Both the position numbers and the translations under genes were made by a program. From Streptomyces cellostaticus (lineage in GTDB: Bacteria > Actinomycetota > Actinomycetes > Streptomycetales > Streptomycetaceae): a DNA stretch of 64,000 nucleotides. Location of the stretch: positions 34,717 to 98,716 of the forward strand of contig NZ_JALLIN010000029.1 of the NCBI RefSeq assembly GCF_023630175.1. Reading direction: 5' to 3'. Of the stretch, positions 32,571-41,077 are shown piece after piece. The notes under the pieces are model-generated. The model did not search any database and was not told where the DNA came from. It saw nothing but the letters and a program-made list of their open reading frames with translations. Numbering within the stretch: the stretch's first letter is position 1; each line of letters begins with the position of its first letter.

Positions 32571-35500
32571 CTATGCCGGCGAGGCCCAGGCCGGACACAG
32601 CCGCCGGTAGGGAGTGTCGCCGACGTAGGACCTCCACTCCTGGCGGGTCAGGTTGCGACCCGCCCGTTCACACAGTTCGTGAGCCCACTGCCCGGGCACC
32701 GGCGTGATCCGGGCGGTGCGGTCCCAGGACGCGGTGGCCAGCCTCTTCCCGTCGGGACTGAACGCCACCGCCGTGACCCAGCCGGCCGCGTCACTCAGCG
32801 TGGCGAGAGGGCGGCCGTCGCCGACCTGGTGGAGGACGGCCGTGCGGTCCCGGCTCGCCGTCGCGACGACCCTTCCGTCCGGGCTGAAGGCCACGGCGGT
32901 CACCTCGTCGGTGTGGCCGGCGATGGTCCGGACCACCCTTCGGGCCGTGATGTCCCACAGGCGCGTGGTGCCGTCGCTGACCCCGACGGCCAGCACCCTC
33001 CCGTCCGGACTGAACGCCGCCGTGTTCAGCAGGCGCCCGCTGTCGAACCGGCCGGTGCCGCGATGGGTGCGGGTGTCCCAGAGGCGGGCCGTGCCGTCGG
33101 TGGAGCCGGTCGCCAGGGTCCTGCCGTCAGGGCTGAACGCCACCGCGTCCACCCAGCCGGTGTGCCCTCGCAGGACCGCGACGCGGCGATGGGTGCGGGT
33201 GTCCCAGAGGCGGGCCGTGCCGTCGGTGGAGCCGCTCGCCAGCAGGTCCCCGTCGGGGCTGAACGCCACCGCGTCCACCGCGTCGCCGTGCTCGCGCAGG
33301 GTGGTGATGATCCGGTGCGTCCGGGTGTCCCACAGTCGGACGCCCCCCTTCTGGTCGCCCGCCGCGAGCACGTGCGCGCCCGGACTCAGGGCGACGGCCA
33401 GCACCGGCGCCCCGCCGCCGTCGAGGACGGCGACCGTACGGTCGGTGCGCAGGTCCCACAGCCGGGCAGTGCCGTCCCGGCTCCCCGTGGCGAGCGTGCG
33501 ACCGTCGGACCCGAAGGCCACCGAGTCGACGTAGTCCCGGTGGCCGGTCAGCACCGCGGTGCCACTCCGGGCGGTGGTGCCCCACATGCGTACCGTCCCG
33601 TCCGACGAAGCGGTGGCCGCCGTCTTCCCGTCGGGCCGGAAGGCCACCGAGTCGACACGGCCCAGATGGCCGTCCAGGACCCCGGCCGTACGGTGCGACC
33701 GCAGATCCCACAGCCGGGCGGTGTCGTCCCAACTGCCGGTCAGCAGTGTCCGGTTGTCCGGACTGAACGCCACCGCCGCCACCACGCGCGTGTGTCCCCG
33801 CAGCGTCGCCGTGGCACGCAGGGTACGCGCGTCCCACAGTCGTGCGGTGCCGTCGGCGGACCCGGTGGCGAGGGTGCGGCCGTCGGGGCTGAACGCCACC
33901 GCGTAGACCTCGCCCCGGTGACCGCGCAGGACCCCGGCCGTACGGTGGGACCGCACGTCCCACAGCCGGGCGGTGTCGTCCCAACTGCCGGTCGCCAGGG
34001 TGCGGCCGTCCGGGCTGAACGCCACTCCGCTCACCCTGCCGGTGTGCCCCGAGAAGGTGGCGAGGGAACGGCCCGTCCGCCTGTCCCACAGCTCGGCGGT
34101 GCCCTCGGCGGACCCCGTGGCGAGGGTGCGGCCGTCGGGGCTGAACGCCACCGCCGTGACCGCCCCGGTGCGACCGGGGATGCGAAGGGCCGTGGTGCCG
34201 GAACGCACGTCCCACAGACGCGCGGTGCCGTCGGCGGACCCCGTGGCGAGGGTGCGGCCGTCGGGGCTGAACGCGACGGAGGCGACCGCACCGGTGTGAC
34301 CGGCCAGGGTGACCGGCGCCCGATCGCCACCGGCACGCCAGAGCAGGGTGCTCGCGTCCGCACCGCCGGCGGCCAGCGTGCGGCCGTCGGGACTGAACGC
34401 GACCGCCGCGATCGCTCCGGCGTGGCCGGTCAGCGGACGCACCGGATACATCGGCACGGCCAGGGCGTCCTGAGCGCTCGCGGTCGTGGCGCTGTTGGCC
34501 TCGTACCGCAGCCCCGCGAGGGCGAGCAGACCGGCAAGACCGGGCCGGGAGGAGAGCAGCGCACGGGAGTGCGCGGCGAGGCCGCTGGCGATGGCGGTGC
34601 GGCTCTTGTCGTCGGCCGTCCTGCGCTCCGTCTCGGCGGTCCGCCACTGCCAGCCCGCGACCAGGGTGGCAGCCAGCGAGACGACCACCAGCAGGGCGAG
34701 GGCCGCGGTCAGAAGCCGTAGCCGCCGATTGCTGCGGCGGGCCGCTTCCGCCTCGGCCGCCGCGGCGTTCAGCTCGGACTCCGCCGCAGCCACGCTCTCC
34801 GTCAGGAACGCCGACTCCAGCGGACTGAGGTCGCCGCGCCGCCCCTGCGCCATGTCGGCGGCCCTGAGCAGCCGGTGTCCTCGGTACAGGCTGTCGGGGT
34901 CGCGCCCCAGAGCCTGCCAGGACTCCGCGGCGGCCGTGAGATCACGGCGCACCCGCAGCCAGTCGCGGTCCTCGACCAGCCACTCCCGCAGCAGGTCCCA
35001 GGCGCGGACGAGCGCTTCGTGGGTGATCTGAACGACCCCGTCGTCGGCGGTGACGAGGCGTTGCTCCACGAGGCGCCGGAGCGCCACCCGCGCGGGACCG
35101 CCCTCGTGAGCGAGTTCGTCCTCGTTGACCCGGCGGCGCACTGCCTCACCGCCCTCGTCCACGATGACCAGACGGAGCAGCAGCCGGCGGGCGGCCTGCC
35201 GCTGCTCCGGGTCGAGGGCGTCGTACACCCCCTGGGCGGTGTTGGCCACCGCGTCCCGGATCCCCCCGGACGCCTGATAGCCGGCCAGCGTCATGCGCCG
35301 TCCGTCGCCCTGGGCCCAGGTGGCCTGCAAGGTGTGCGCCAGGAACGGAAGCGCCCCGGCGTCATGCCGTCCACCCCGCACACCCAGATCGCGCAGGAGG
35401 GTCTCGACCAGGCCGGGTTCGAGTTCCAGGCCCGCGGCGCGGGCCGGCCCGGTGATCGCCTGGCGCAGCTCCGGCTCGGTCATCGGCCCGAGCACGAGGC

Positions 35501-36383
35501 TGCCCCTGCCCATCACCCCGGCCAGCCCGGGTACGGCGATGCAGCGGTGCAGGAAGTCCGCGCGCACCGCCAGCACCACCGGGGTCGGGCGCGGCCCGTG
35601 TCCGTCACCGGCGGCCCCGGAGACGAGCCTGGCCACGAAGGCATGGCGTTCTTCCTGGTCGGTGCAGTGCGTGAAGATCTCCTCGAACTGGTCTACGAGC
35701 AACACCGCCGGTCCGTGACCGTCCGCCCCGAGGGTCGCCAGCCGTCGCTCCAGGGCTGCCAGCGGATGCGGCCCGGGCGTGGTGCGTACGACGGGGGAGA
35801 GGTCCGAGCCGTCCTCGGCCAGCCGCCCCTGACGCAGCGCGGGCAGGAGCCCGGCACTCAGCAACGAGGACTTGCCCGCCCCCGAGGCGCCGGTGAGCAG
35901 GACGGGCCCGCCTCCGTCGACGCGCGTCCCGAGCAGCCGGACGAGCTCCTCGACCTGCGCCGTGCGGCCGAAGAACCACTTGGCCGAGTCCTCGGTGAAC
36001 GCCCTCAGCCCGGGATACGGGCACCTGTCGTCAGGACCCGCCGGCGGTACGACCGACGGGGGAACCTGGTGGACCGGCTGAGCGAGCAGGTTCCCCAACA
36101 GCAGGTACTCGCCGAGAAGGGTCTCCCACCGCTTCTGCTTCGCCCGCTGACCCGTCCTCAGATCGGCCAGACAGGCCCTGACGTAGTTGTCGAACAGCGC
36201 CCGGGACGGAAGCCTCCTGCCCCGGCCCAGTTCGAGGTCGGAGAGGGTCTGGGACGCCGAGCCGATCCGGCGGGACAGCGCGTCCTGTGTCAGCTCGGCC
36301 TCGTCGCGCAGCTCACGCAGCCGTTGCCCCAGCCGCAGCCGTTGCTCCCGCGCCGCGTCGTTCCCCGCGGTGGACGAACTCAT
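32571..36383 (-). CDS. XRE-HTH / nSTAND NTPase / TM / 14-blade WD40 protein
   Basis: 1270 residues. An XRE HTH at about 15-75 (LRDEAELTQDALSRRIG) is followed by an nSTAND1-type NTPase with Walker A GASGAGKSS (about 165-173) and Walker B LLVDQFEEIF, then a helical region, one membrane helix at about 550-575 (LTAALALLVVVSLAATLVAG), and 14 WD repeats from about 648 to the end, enough for two seven-blade propellers. Repeats are nearly identical (VAFSPDGRTLATGS), so the DNA is internally repetitive. Such STAND proteins act as signal-dependent switches or conflict sensors; the stimulus is unknown. It stands alone. Confidence 0.85.
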   Translation of the reverse strand: MSSSTAGNDAAREQRLRLGQRLRELRDEAELTQDALSRRIGSASQTLSDLELGRGRRLPSRALFDNYVRACLADLRTGQRAKQKRWETLLGEYLLLGNLLAQPVHQVPPSVVPPAGPDDRCPYPGLRAFTEDSAKWFFGRTAQVEELVRLLGTRVDGGGPVLLTGASGAGKSSLLSAGLLPALRQGRLAEDGSDLSPVVRTTPGPHPLAALERRLATLGADGHGPAVLLVDQFEEIFTHCTDQEERHAFVARLVSGAAGDGHGPRPTPVVLAVRADFLHRCIAVPGLAGVMGRGSLVLGPMTEPELRQAITGPARAAGLELEPGLVETLLRDLGVRGGRHDAGALPFLAHTLQATWAQGDGRRMTLAGYQASGGIRDAVANTAQGVYDALDPEQRQAARRLLLRLVIVDEGGEAVRRRVNEDELAHEGGPARVALRRLVEQRLVTADDGVVQITHEALVRAWDLLREWLVEDRDWLRVRRDLTAAAESWQALGRDPDSLYRGHRLLRAADMAQGRRGDLSPLESAFLTESVAAAESELNAAAAEAEAARRSNRRLRLLTAALALLVVVSLAATLVAGWQWRTAETERRTADDKSRTAIASGLAAHSRALLSSRPGLAGLLALAGLRYEANSATTASAQDALAVPMYPVRPLTGHAGAIAAVAFSPDGRTLAAGGADASTLLWRAGGDRAPVTLAGHTGAVASVAFSPDGRTLATGSADGTARLWDVRSGTTALRIPGRTGAVTAVAFSPDGRTLATGSAEGTAELWDRRTGRSLATFSGHTGRVSGVAFSPDGRTLATGSWDDTARLWDVRSHRTAGVLRGHRGEVYAVAFSPDGRTLATGSADGTARLWDARTLRATATLRGHTRVVAAVAFSPDNRTLLTGSWDDTARLWDLRSHRTAGVLDGHLGRVDSVAFRPDGKTAATASSDGTVRMWGTTARSGTAVLTGHRDYVDSVAFGSDGRTLATGSRDGTARLWDLRTDRTVAVLDGGGAPVLAVALSPGAHVLAAGDQKGGVRLWDTRTHRIITTLREHGDAVDAVAFSPDGDLLASGSTDGTARLWDTRTHRRVAVLRGHTGWVDAVAFSPDGRTLATGSTDGTARLWDTRTHRGTGRFDSGRLLNTAAFSPDGRVLAVGVSDGTTRLWDITARRVVRTIAGHTDEVTAVAFSPDGRVVATASRDRTAVLHQVGDGRPLATLSDAAGWVTAVAFSPDGKRLATASWDRTARITPVPGQWAHELCERAGRNLTRQEWRSYVGDTPYRRLCPAWASPA

Positions 36384-36745
36384 CCCCGTCCCCGCGGGTG
36401 AGGACTCCGGCGTGATCCGGACCCGCTGCCGGGAGATCGCCCTTGACCTGCGCGTTCCCGCAGTGATTCCGGAGCCGTCCGCTGTCCGGGACCCCGGCCC
36501 GCGTCCTGGGGGAGTCTGGTCGGGGCCGGACGCGCCCCACCGATCGGCGCGGCCGGACCCGCACCGACCACCGGGGCCCGATCCACCCGAGTCACCGTCA
36601 CCCACCGCCTCCCCACCCCGTCGCAACCGGAGCCTAGGGGCCTCCTCGGTGAAGAGGCGTGCGTTCAGGCCGAATCGGCTCCTCGCGCTCTCGAACCGGT
36701 GAACCCGGCACAACGACGAACAACGTCATCCATGAAGGGATCACG

Positions 36746-36931
36746 ATGAACGACCAGACGAACAGCCCGGTACGCAACCAGAATCGCGGAGCCCCCGACC
36801 GCCGCCACACGGGTGCCGGCACCGTGCGGCGCCTCGGCCGCGTGGCCGTGTTCCACCTGGTCCGCGGCCTGGCCGCCGCGACCGGCTCGGCGCTGGTCGC
36901 CGGCATCACGTGGTGGACGCGGGACCACTGA
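36746..36931 (+). CDS. Small protein with one hydrophobic segment
   Basis: 61 residues, not recognised. A polar basic N-terminus (NDQTNSPVRNQNRGAPDRRH) is followed by FHLVRGLAAATGSALVAGITWW, a likely membrane helix. AAGGGA lies about 7 bases before ATG 36746. It is divergent from the large STAND gene and ends before a strong terminator. Conservation could not be tested. Confidence 0.5.
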   Translation: MNDQTNSPVRNQNRGAPDRRHTGAGTVRRLGRVAVFHLVRGLAAATGSALVAGITWWTRDH

Positions 36932-36992
36932 GGCGGTCGGGGCGGGCATCCCGGACCGGGTAGGGGCCGCGGACCCGCCCGCGGACCGCGGT

Positions 36993-37023
36993 GGCGGCGT
37001 CCGGAGCGGGTCCGGACGCCGCC
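36993..37023. terminator. Bidirectional terminator, 12-bp stem
   Basis: GGCGGCGTCCGG (36993-37004) pairs exactly with 37012-37023 around a 7-base loop, between the convergent small-protein gene and the hydrolase-like gene (stop 8 bases away). Confidence 0.8.
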
Positions 37024-37030
37024 GCTCACC

Positions 37031-37795
37031 TCAGGCCGCCGGGGTGTGCGTCCGCCCGAGATGCCGGGCGAGGAACCGGGCCGCGCTGTCGGCCTCGAAC
37101 CTGGGCAGCTCCATGTGCTGGCCCGCGTTGGCGTGCAGCGTCTTCTCCGTGGAGGCGAAGGCGTCGAACAGGGCGAGGCCGGCCTCGCGCGGGACGCGCT
37201 CGTCGTCCCACTGCAGGGCGAACTCGATCGGGACGGTGATCTGCTGCGCCGCGTCCATCAGGACATCGGGCCAGGTCGCGACGTAGACCGCGGCCGTGAT
37301 CCGGGGCTCGATCGCGACCAGCGGTACCCCGATCGCGGTACCCAGACCGACGCCGACGTAGCCCACCGGCCCGTCGGCGCCGATCTCCGGAAGTTCCTGG
37401 AGGGCGTCCAGCACGGACCGCCACTCGGGGACGGCCAGTTCCGCCAGACGCGCGTTGTGGCGGACGACGATCGACCCTTCCGGCTCGCCCGCCGCCTGCG
37501 CCCTGCGCAGCTCGGCGATGTCCTGCTCGTCGTGCGCGCTGCGCGGCCGGTCGCCGTGGCCCGGAGCGTCGACGACGGCGACATGGAAGCCGCAGCCGGT
37601 CACGAGGAGGCGGGCGCGGCCCGCCATCGAGGGATGCCTCTTGTGGCCGCCGCCGCCGTGGCCCATCAGGACCAGGGGCGCGCGATCGACGCCGGAGGCC
37701 GGCGACCAGAGGACACCGGGGACGCCGCCGACGGTGAAGTCGCGCTCGACCATGCCGTGCGACGACGACTCGGCGGTGAACTGCGGGGAACGCAC
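37031..37795 (-). CDS. Alpha/beta-hydrolase paralogue lacking the nucleophile Ser
   Basis: 254 residues, clearly paralogous to the hydrolase at 474-1205 (shared GHGGG, VVDAPGHGDRPR, LQWDDERVPREAGLALFDA, KTLHANAGQH). The nucleophile elbow reads G-Y-V-G-V-G-L-G: codon GGT stands where the paralogue has TCG (Ser), at about residue 150. The acid and base regions and oxyanion loop remain. It may be a non-catalytic binding or sensing protein. The start is a GTG at 37793-37795, matching the paralogue's start, with AAAGG upstream. A leader with a 17-residue frame precedes it. Confidence 0.75.
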   Translation of the reverse strand: MRSPQFTAESSSHGMVERDFTVGGVPGVLWSPASGVDRAPLVLMGHGGGGHKRHPSMAGRARLLVTGCGFHVAVVDAPGHGDRPRSAHDEQDIAELRRAQAAGEPEGSIVVRHNARLAELAVPEWRSVLDALQELPEIGADGPVGYVGVGLGTAIGVPLVAIEPRITAAVYVATWPDVLMDAAQQITVPIEFALQWDDERVPREAGLALFDAFASTEKTLHANAGQHMELPRFEADSAARFLARHLGRTHTPAA

Positions 37796-37851
37796 AGGTG
37801 TTGCCTTTCGGGAGTGCTCTTTTGCGGAAGGCGCTCCCGGCGACGCCTACG

Positions 37852-37905
37852 TCAGTCGCCGGCCGTGACGGGATGGGGGAGCACCCATGTCGAAACAGCG
37901 TTCAT
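37852..37905 (-). CDS. 17-residue leader peptide upstream of the hydrolase-like gene
   Basis: ATG at 37903-37905 follows GAGGAGGTGAGACCC, a near-ideal ribosome site, and encodes MNAVSTWVLPHPVTAGD then TGA, 56 bases before the hydrolase-like GTG. The same ribosome site and the first codons are preserved in front of the paralogue at 1205 (there ATC replaces ATG). Retention at two loci 36 kb apart suggests a functional leader or attenuator. The peptide is not of a known type. Confidence 0.5.
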   Translation of the reverse strand: MNAVSTWVLPHPVTAGD

Positions 37906-38157
37906 GGGTCTCACCTCCTCGGGCGGTGTCACGGACGCCTGAAAGGTACAAGCCCGGGTTTCATCCCGTCCAATCCCTTTCGCGGGCAGTGCCCGCGACC
38001 GCAACGGCCCGACATGCGGCTCCCGGTCGAACCAGCGGGACTTGGCAGCCCGGCGGCGCCTGAGCCGCGCCACTCGGGTGAGCCCGAACGCCCGGCAGCT
38101 CGCACCTGTGCCCCGTGCACGCGCGTGGGGAGCGCGCACGGACCGCGGGGCTCCGGT

Positions 38158-38706
38158 TCACCCGGCGGGAGCCGACGAACGGACGGCGCCGTCCAGCAAG
38201 CGCATCAGTTCGCCGACCCGGCCACCGCCACTCGGTGCCGGCGGAAAACGTACGAGTACGTCCACGAGGCCCGGTGTCGCACGGCGTGCCACTCGCTCGA
38301 CGTGTCCGGCGCCCCGCCCCGGATCGTCGCCGGCGACGAGTTCCGCCACCCTGGCCGCGTGCGCGCCCGCTCCGAGAATGTGCTTGACCTGGGTGGGCTC
38401 CGGCAGCGGATGCAGGTAGGCGGCGCCCGCCGCGTACATCGCCGCCCAGGCGGCCTCGCGGGCCGCCGCGGTCCTTGCGACCCTGGTCGCCCTGAGGGCC
38501 GCCCACGCCGTGTCGCGCAGGGACTTCCCCCGCTCACCGCCCCGGACGAACTCCCACGCGGCACCGATGGCCTCCCGGGGCCGCGAGTCGTCCGGTCGAT
38601 CGGCCTCGAACACCTCGAGCACGGCCTCCGCGCACGCCGCGGCGAACGCGGCGACCTCACGAAGGTCCTCCTTGCTCAGCGCGATCTCGCGCTCGCCCCC
38701 TGCCAT
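38158..38706 (-). CDS. Putative immunity-protein family member
   Basis: 182 residues, all alpha-helical and very Ala-rich. Pattern: LREVAAFAAACAEAVLEVFEA, DDSRPREAIGAAWEFVRGG, tandem AARE.AWAAMYAAGAAYLHPLPEPTQ. This resembles the family annotated as putative immunity proteins in actinomycetes, an attribution made from their position near toxin-like genes and not from biochemistry. No toxin is visible next to it. ATG 38706 chosen; the ribosome site is weak. Confidence 0.6.
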   Translation of the reverse strand: MAGGEREIALSKEDLREVAAFAAACAEAVLEVFEADRPDDSRPREAIGAAWEFVRGGERGKSLRDTAWAALRATRVARTAAAREAAWAAMYAAGAAYLHPLPEPTQVKHILGAGAHAARVAELVAGDDPGRGAGHVERVARRATPGLVDVLVRFPPAPSGGGRVGELMRLLDGAVRSSAPAG

Positions 38707-38906
38707 GCGCCCATTCTCGCTCCCGCGGGCGGCCCGGCGCGCCGGTGGGCCGCCGTTCCACCGGGGCCCGCTCGCCGTCGCCCCCGTCCTGCCCGATGCT
38801 GAGGGGGCCCGCACCGCGGCGCGTGAGCGCATCGGGTGCATGGCGAGTCAGCGAGGGGGAAACCCGGTCGGCATCCCGTCAGGAGCGGGCCACCACGGAG
38901 GAAACC

Positions 38907-39776
38907 ATGTGTCGCCTTTTCGGCCTCAGCAGCGCCCCACTCCGTACGCACGCCACCTTCTGGCTGCTGGACGCACCCGACAGCCTCAGCGAGCAGAGCC
39001 ACCGCGACCCGGACGGCACCGGACTGGGCCGCTTCCGCGCCGACGGCACCCCGTGCGTGGACAAGGCGCCCATCGCCGCGTTCCGTGACCGTGCCTTCGC
39101 CGAGGAGGCCCGGCGGGACGAGTCCGTGACCTTCGTCGCCCATGTGCGTTACGCCTCGACCGGCGGCCTCACCATGCGCAACACCCATCCCTTCGAGCAG
39201 GACGGGCGGCTCTTCGCGCACAACGGCGTGATCGAGGGCCTCGACGCGCTCGACGACCACCTGGGCGAGGACCGGTCGCCGGTCCGCGGCGACACGGACT
39301 CCGAGCGCTTCTTCGCCCTGATCACCCGAGAGACCCGGCGCAACGGCGGTGACGTCACCGGGGGCATCCGGGAGGCCGCCCGGTGGATCGCCGCGAACCT
39401 GCCCGTGTTCGCCATGAACCTGATTCTCATCACACCCCGGGAGCTGTGGGCGCTGCGCTATCCGGACACCAACGAGCTGTACGTCCTCGAGCGTCCGGCG
39501 GGCGGCCGGCACGGCAGCCGGCATCTCGATCACAGCGGCAGCGGCGGCCGTATGCGCGTCCACTCGGCTTCCCTCGCCGAGCACCCCGCCGTCGTCGTCG
39601 CCAGCGAGCGGATGGACGACCATCCCGACTGGCGCCTTCTGGAGTCCGGCGAGCTCCTGCACGTGGGCTCCGACCTGCGGGTGAGCCGTCAGATCCTCCT
39701 TCCGGACCTCCCGGCGCGGCAGCTCACCCTCGACGACCTGCATCCCGGTGCGGCCGCCTCGCAGCAGGCCGCGTAG
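38907..39776 (+). CDS. Class II glutamine amidotransferase
   Basis: 289 residues. The Ntn-hydrolase glutaminase starts MCRLFGLSS, so Cys2 becomes the N-terminal nucleophile after Met removal. Further motifs: VTFVAHVRYASTGG, TMRNTHPFEQDGRLFAHNG, and RGDTDSERFFALI. The tail (about 250-289) is unique. YafJ/EgtC-like proteins release ammonia from glutamine or cleave gamma-glutamyl groups; no partner synthase is adjacent. CGGAGG precedes ATG 38907. Confidence 0.85.
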   Translation: MCRLFGLSSAPLRTHATFWLLDAPDSLSEQSHRDPDGTGLGRFRADGTPCVDKAPIAAFRDRAFAEEARRDESVTFVAHVRYASTGGLTMRNTHPFEQDGRLFAHNGVIEGLDALDDHLGEDRSPVRGDTDSERFFALITRETRRNGGDVTGGIREAARWIAANLPVFAMNLILITPRELWALRYPDTNELYVLERPAGGRHGSRHLDHSGSGGRMRVHSASLAEHPAVVVASERMDDHPDWRLLESGELLHVGSDLRVSRQILLPDLPARQLTLDDLHPGAAASQQAA

Positions 39777-39865
39777 CCGTTCCGGCCCGTACGGTCCCGT
39801 CCGGATCGCCGGAAGGAGCGTACGCGCCACCGATGCCCGCCGGAGCTCCGCGGTACGCGCTCGGA

Positions 39866-39914
39866 GGCGAGTGGCGAGTGGCGAGTGGCGAGTGGCGAGA
39901 GGCGGGTGGCGAGG
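39866..39914. repeat. Heptamer tandem repeat GGCGAGT
   Basis: About seven tandem copies of GGCGAGT, the last ones imperfect, in the gap before the VOC gene. Copy number is likely variable between strains. Confidence 0.8.
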
Positions 39915-40018
39915 GACGGGGGCGATGCGTGTCCGGCCATACGCGGCGGCGTGTCGGGCCGCGGATCCCCGTTCCCGGCGGAAGGCTGGCGGACACAGTG
40001 CACGAGAAAGGGCGAAAA

Positions 40019-40798
40019 ATGGCGGAAGTCACCACTCCGTATCGGACCGGCACGCCGTGCTGGGTCGATCTGATGGCGAAGGACCAGCAGGCCGCGCTGG
40101 ACTTCTACCGTGACCTGTTCGGCTGGCAGGGCCAACCGGGTCCGGCCGAGTTCGGCGGGTACGCGGTCTGCGAGCTGAACGGCAGGGCCGTGGCCGGGAT
40201 CGGCCCGGCGATGGCCCCCGAAGGGGCGCCCGAGCCGCCCACCGTCTGGACCAGCTACCTGGCCAGCACCGACGCCCAGGCCACCCAGGACGCGATCGTC
40301 GCCGCGGGTGGCACCCTGCTCGCCCCGGTGATGGACGTCGGCGCGCTCGGCCGGATGCTGGTCGCCTCGGACCCGCAGGGCGCGGTGTTCGGGGTCTGGC
40401 AGCCCGGCGAGTTCCACGGCGCCCGGGTCGTCAACGAAGCGGGCGCTCTGACCTGGAACGAGCTGCACACCAGCGACGTGCCCGCCGCCACCGCCTTCTA
40501 CGGCGAGGCGTTCGGCATCGAGATCCAGCCGCTGGACGGTGCGGAGTCCTACTGGGAGTTGCGGGTCGGCGGGCGCGCGGTCGGGGGCGTCACGCGGCTC
40601 GCCAACGACCCGCCGGGCACCCCGGCGCACTGGCTGACCTACTTCGCGGTCGACGACGTCGACTCCACCGTGGACGCCCTGGTCAAGCGCAACGGCACGG
40701 TGCTCGCCCCGCCGTTCGACATGATGGCCGGCCGCATGACGGTCGTCGCCGACCCGCAGGGCGCGCCGTTCGCGATGATCAAACCCACTCCGCTCTAG
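40019..40798 (+). CDS. Two-domain VOC protein
   Basis: 259 residues made of two tandem glyoxalase/bleomycin-resistance-type units. First: GTPCWVDLMAKDQQAALDFYRDLFGW to MLVASDPQGAVFGVWQ. Second: GALTWNELHTSDVPAATAFYGEAFG to MTVVADPQGAPFAMIK. Such double-VOC proteins are common in Streptomyces and often annotated as hydroxylase-like; the metal site residues are not all evident and the reaction is unknown. AAAGGG precedes ATG 40019. Confidence 0.85.
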   Translation: MAEVTTPYRTGTPCWVDLMAKDQQAALDFYRDLFGWQGQPGPAEFGGYAVCELNGRAVAGIGPAMAPEGAPEPPTVWTSYLASTDAQATQDAIVAAGGTLLAPVMDVGALGRMLVASDPQGAVFGVWQPGEFHGARVVNEAGALTWNELHTSDVPAATAFYGEAFGIEIQPLDGAESYWELRVGGRAVGGVTRLANDPPGTPAHWLTYFAVDDVDSTVDALVKRNGTVLAPPFDMMAGRMTVVADPQGAPFAMIKPTPL

Positions 40799-40980
40799 GC
40801 GCGCCGTCCGGGCAGATCGCGAAAGCCCCATCCTGCGGGCGGACGACAGGACGTTCGCGACAGGCCCAGGAGCGCGGCCGCGCCCTGCGAGCGTCATCCG
40901 TGATCACGATCGGCTTCAGCCGGGGCGCCCCGTCCCTGCCCAGGCAGCCACTGTACGGCGGGCGGTACCTGCGGCCCAGC

Positions 40981-41013
40981 CGTCGCTTCGGGCGGGATCC
41001 ACCCGAAGCGACG
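40981..41013. terminator. 12-bp stem hairpin
   Basis: CGTCGCTTCGGG pairs exactly with 41002-41013 across 9 bases. It lies 36 bases past the reconstructed pre-IS stop of the DUF6896-like gene (41049), so it is probably that gene's original terminator, now separated from it by the IS. Confidence 0.65.
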
Positions 41014-41077
41014 ATCCCCTGAACGGCATCAGCAGACCACTCGGCTTGTCATGCGAGAGGCCTGCCCCAGGCATTAA

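Noticed and set aside
39866..39914. CRISPR array
   Set aside because: 7-bp units with no spacers and no cas genes; no CRISPR was seen anywhere in the window.
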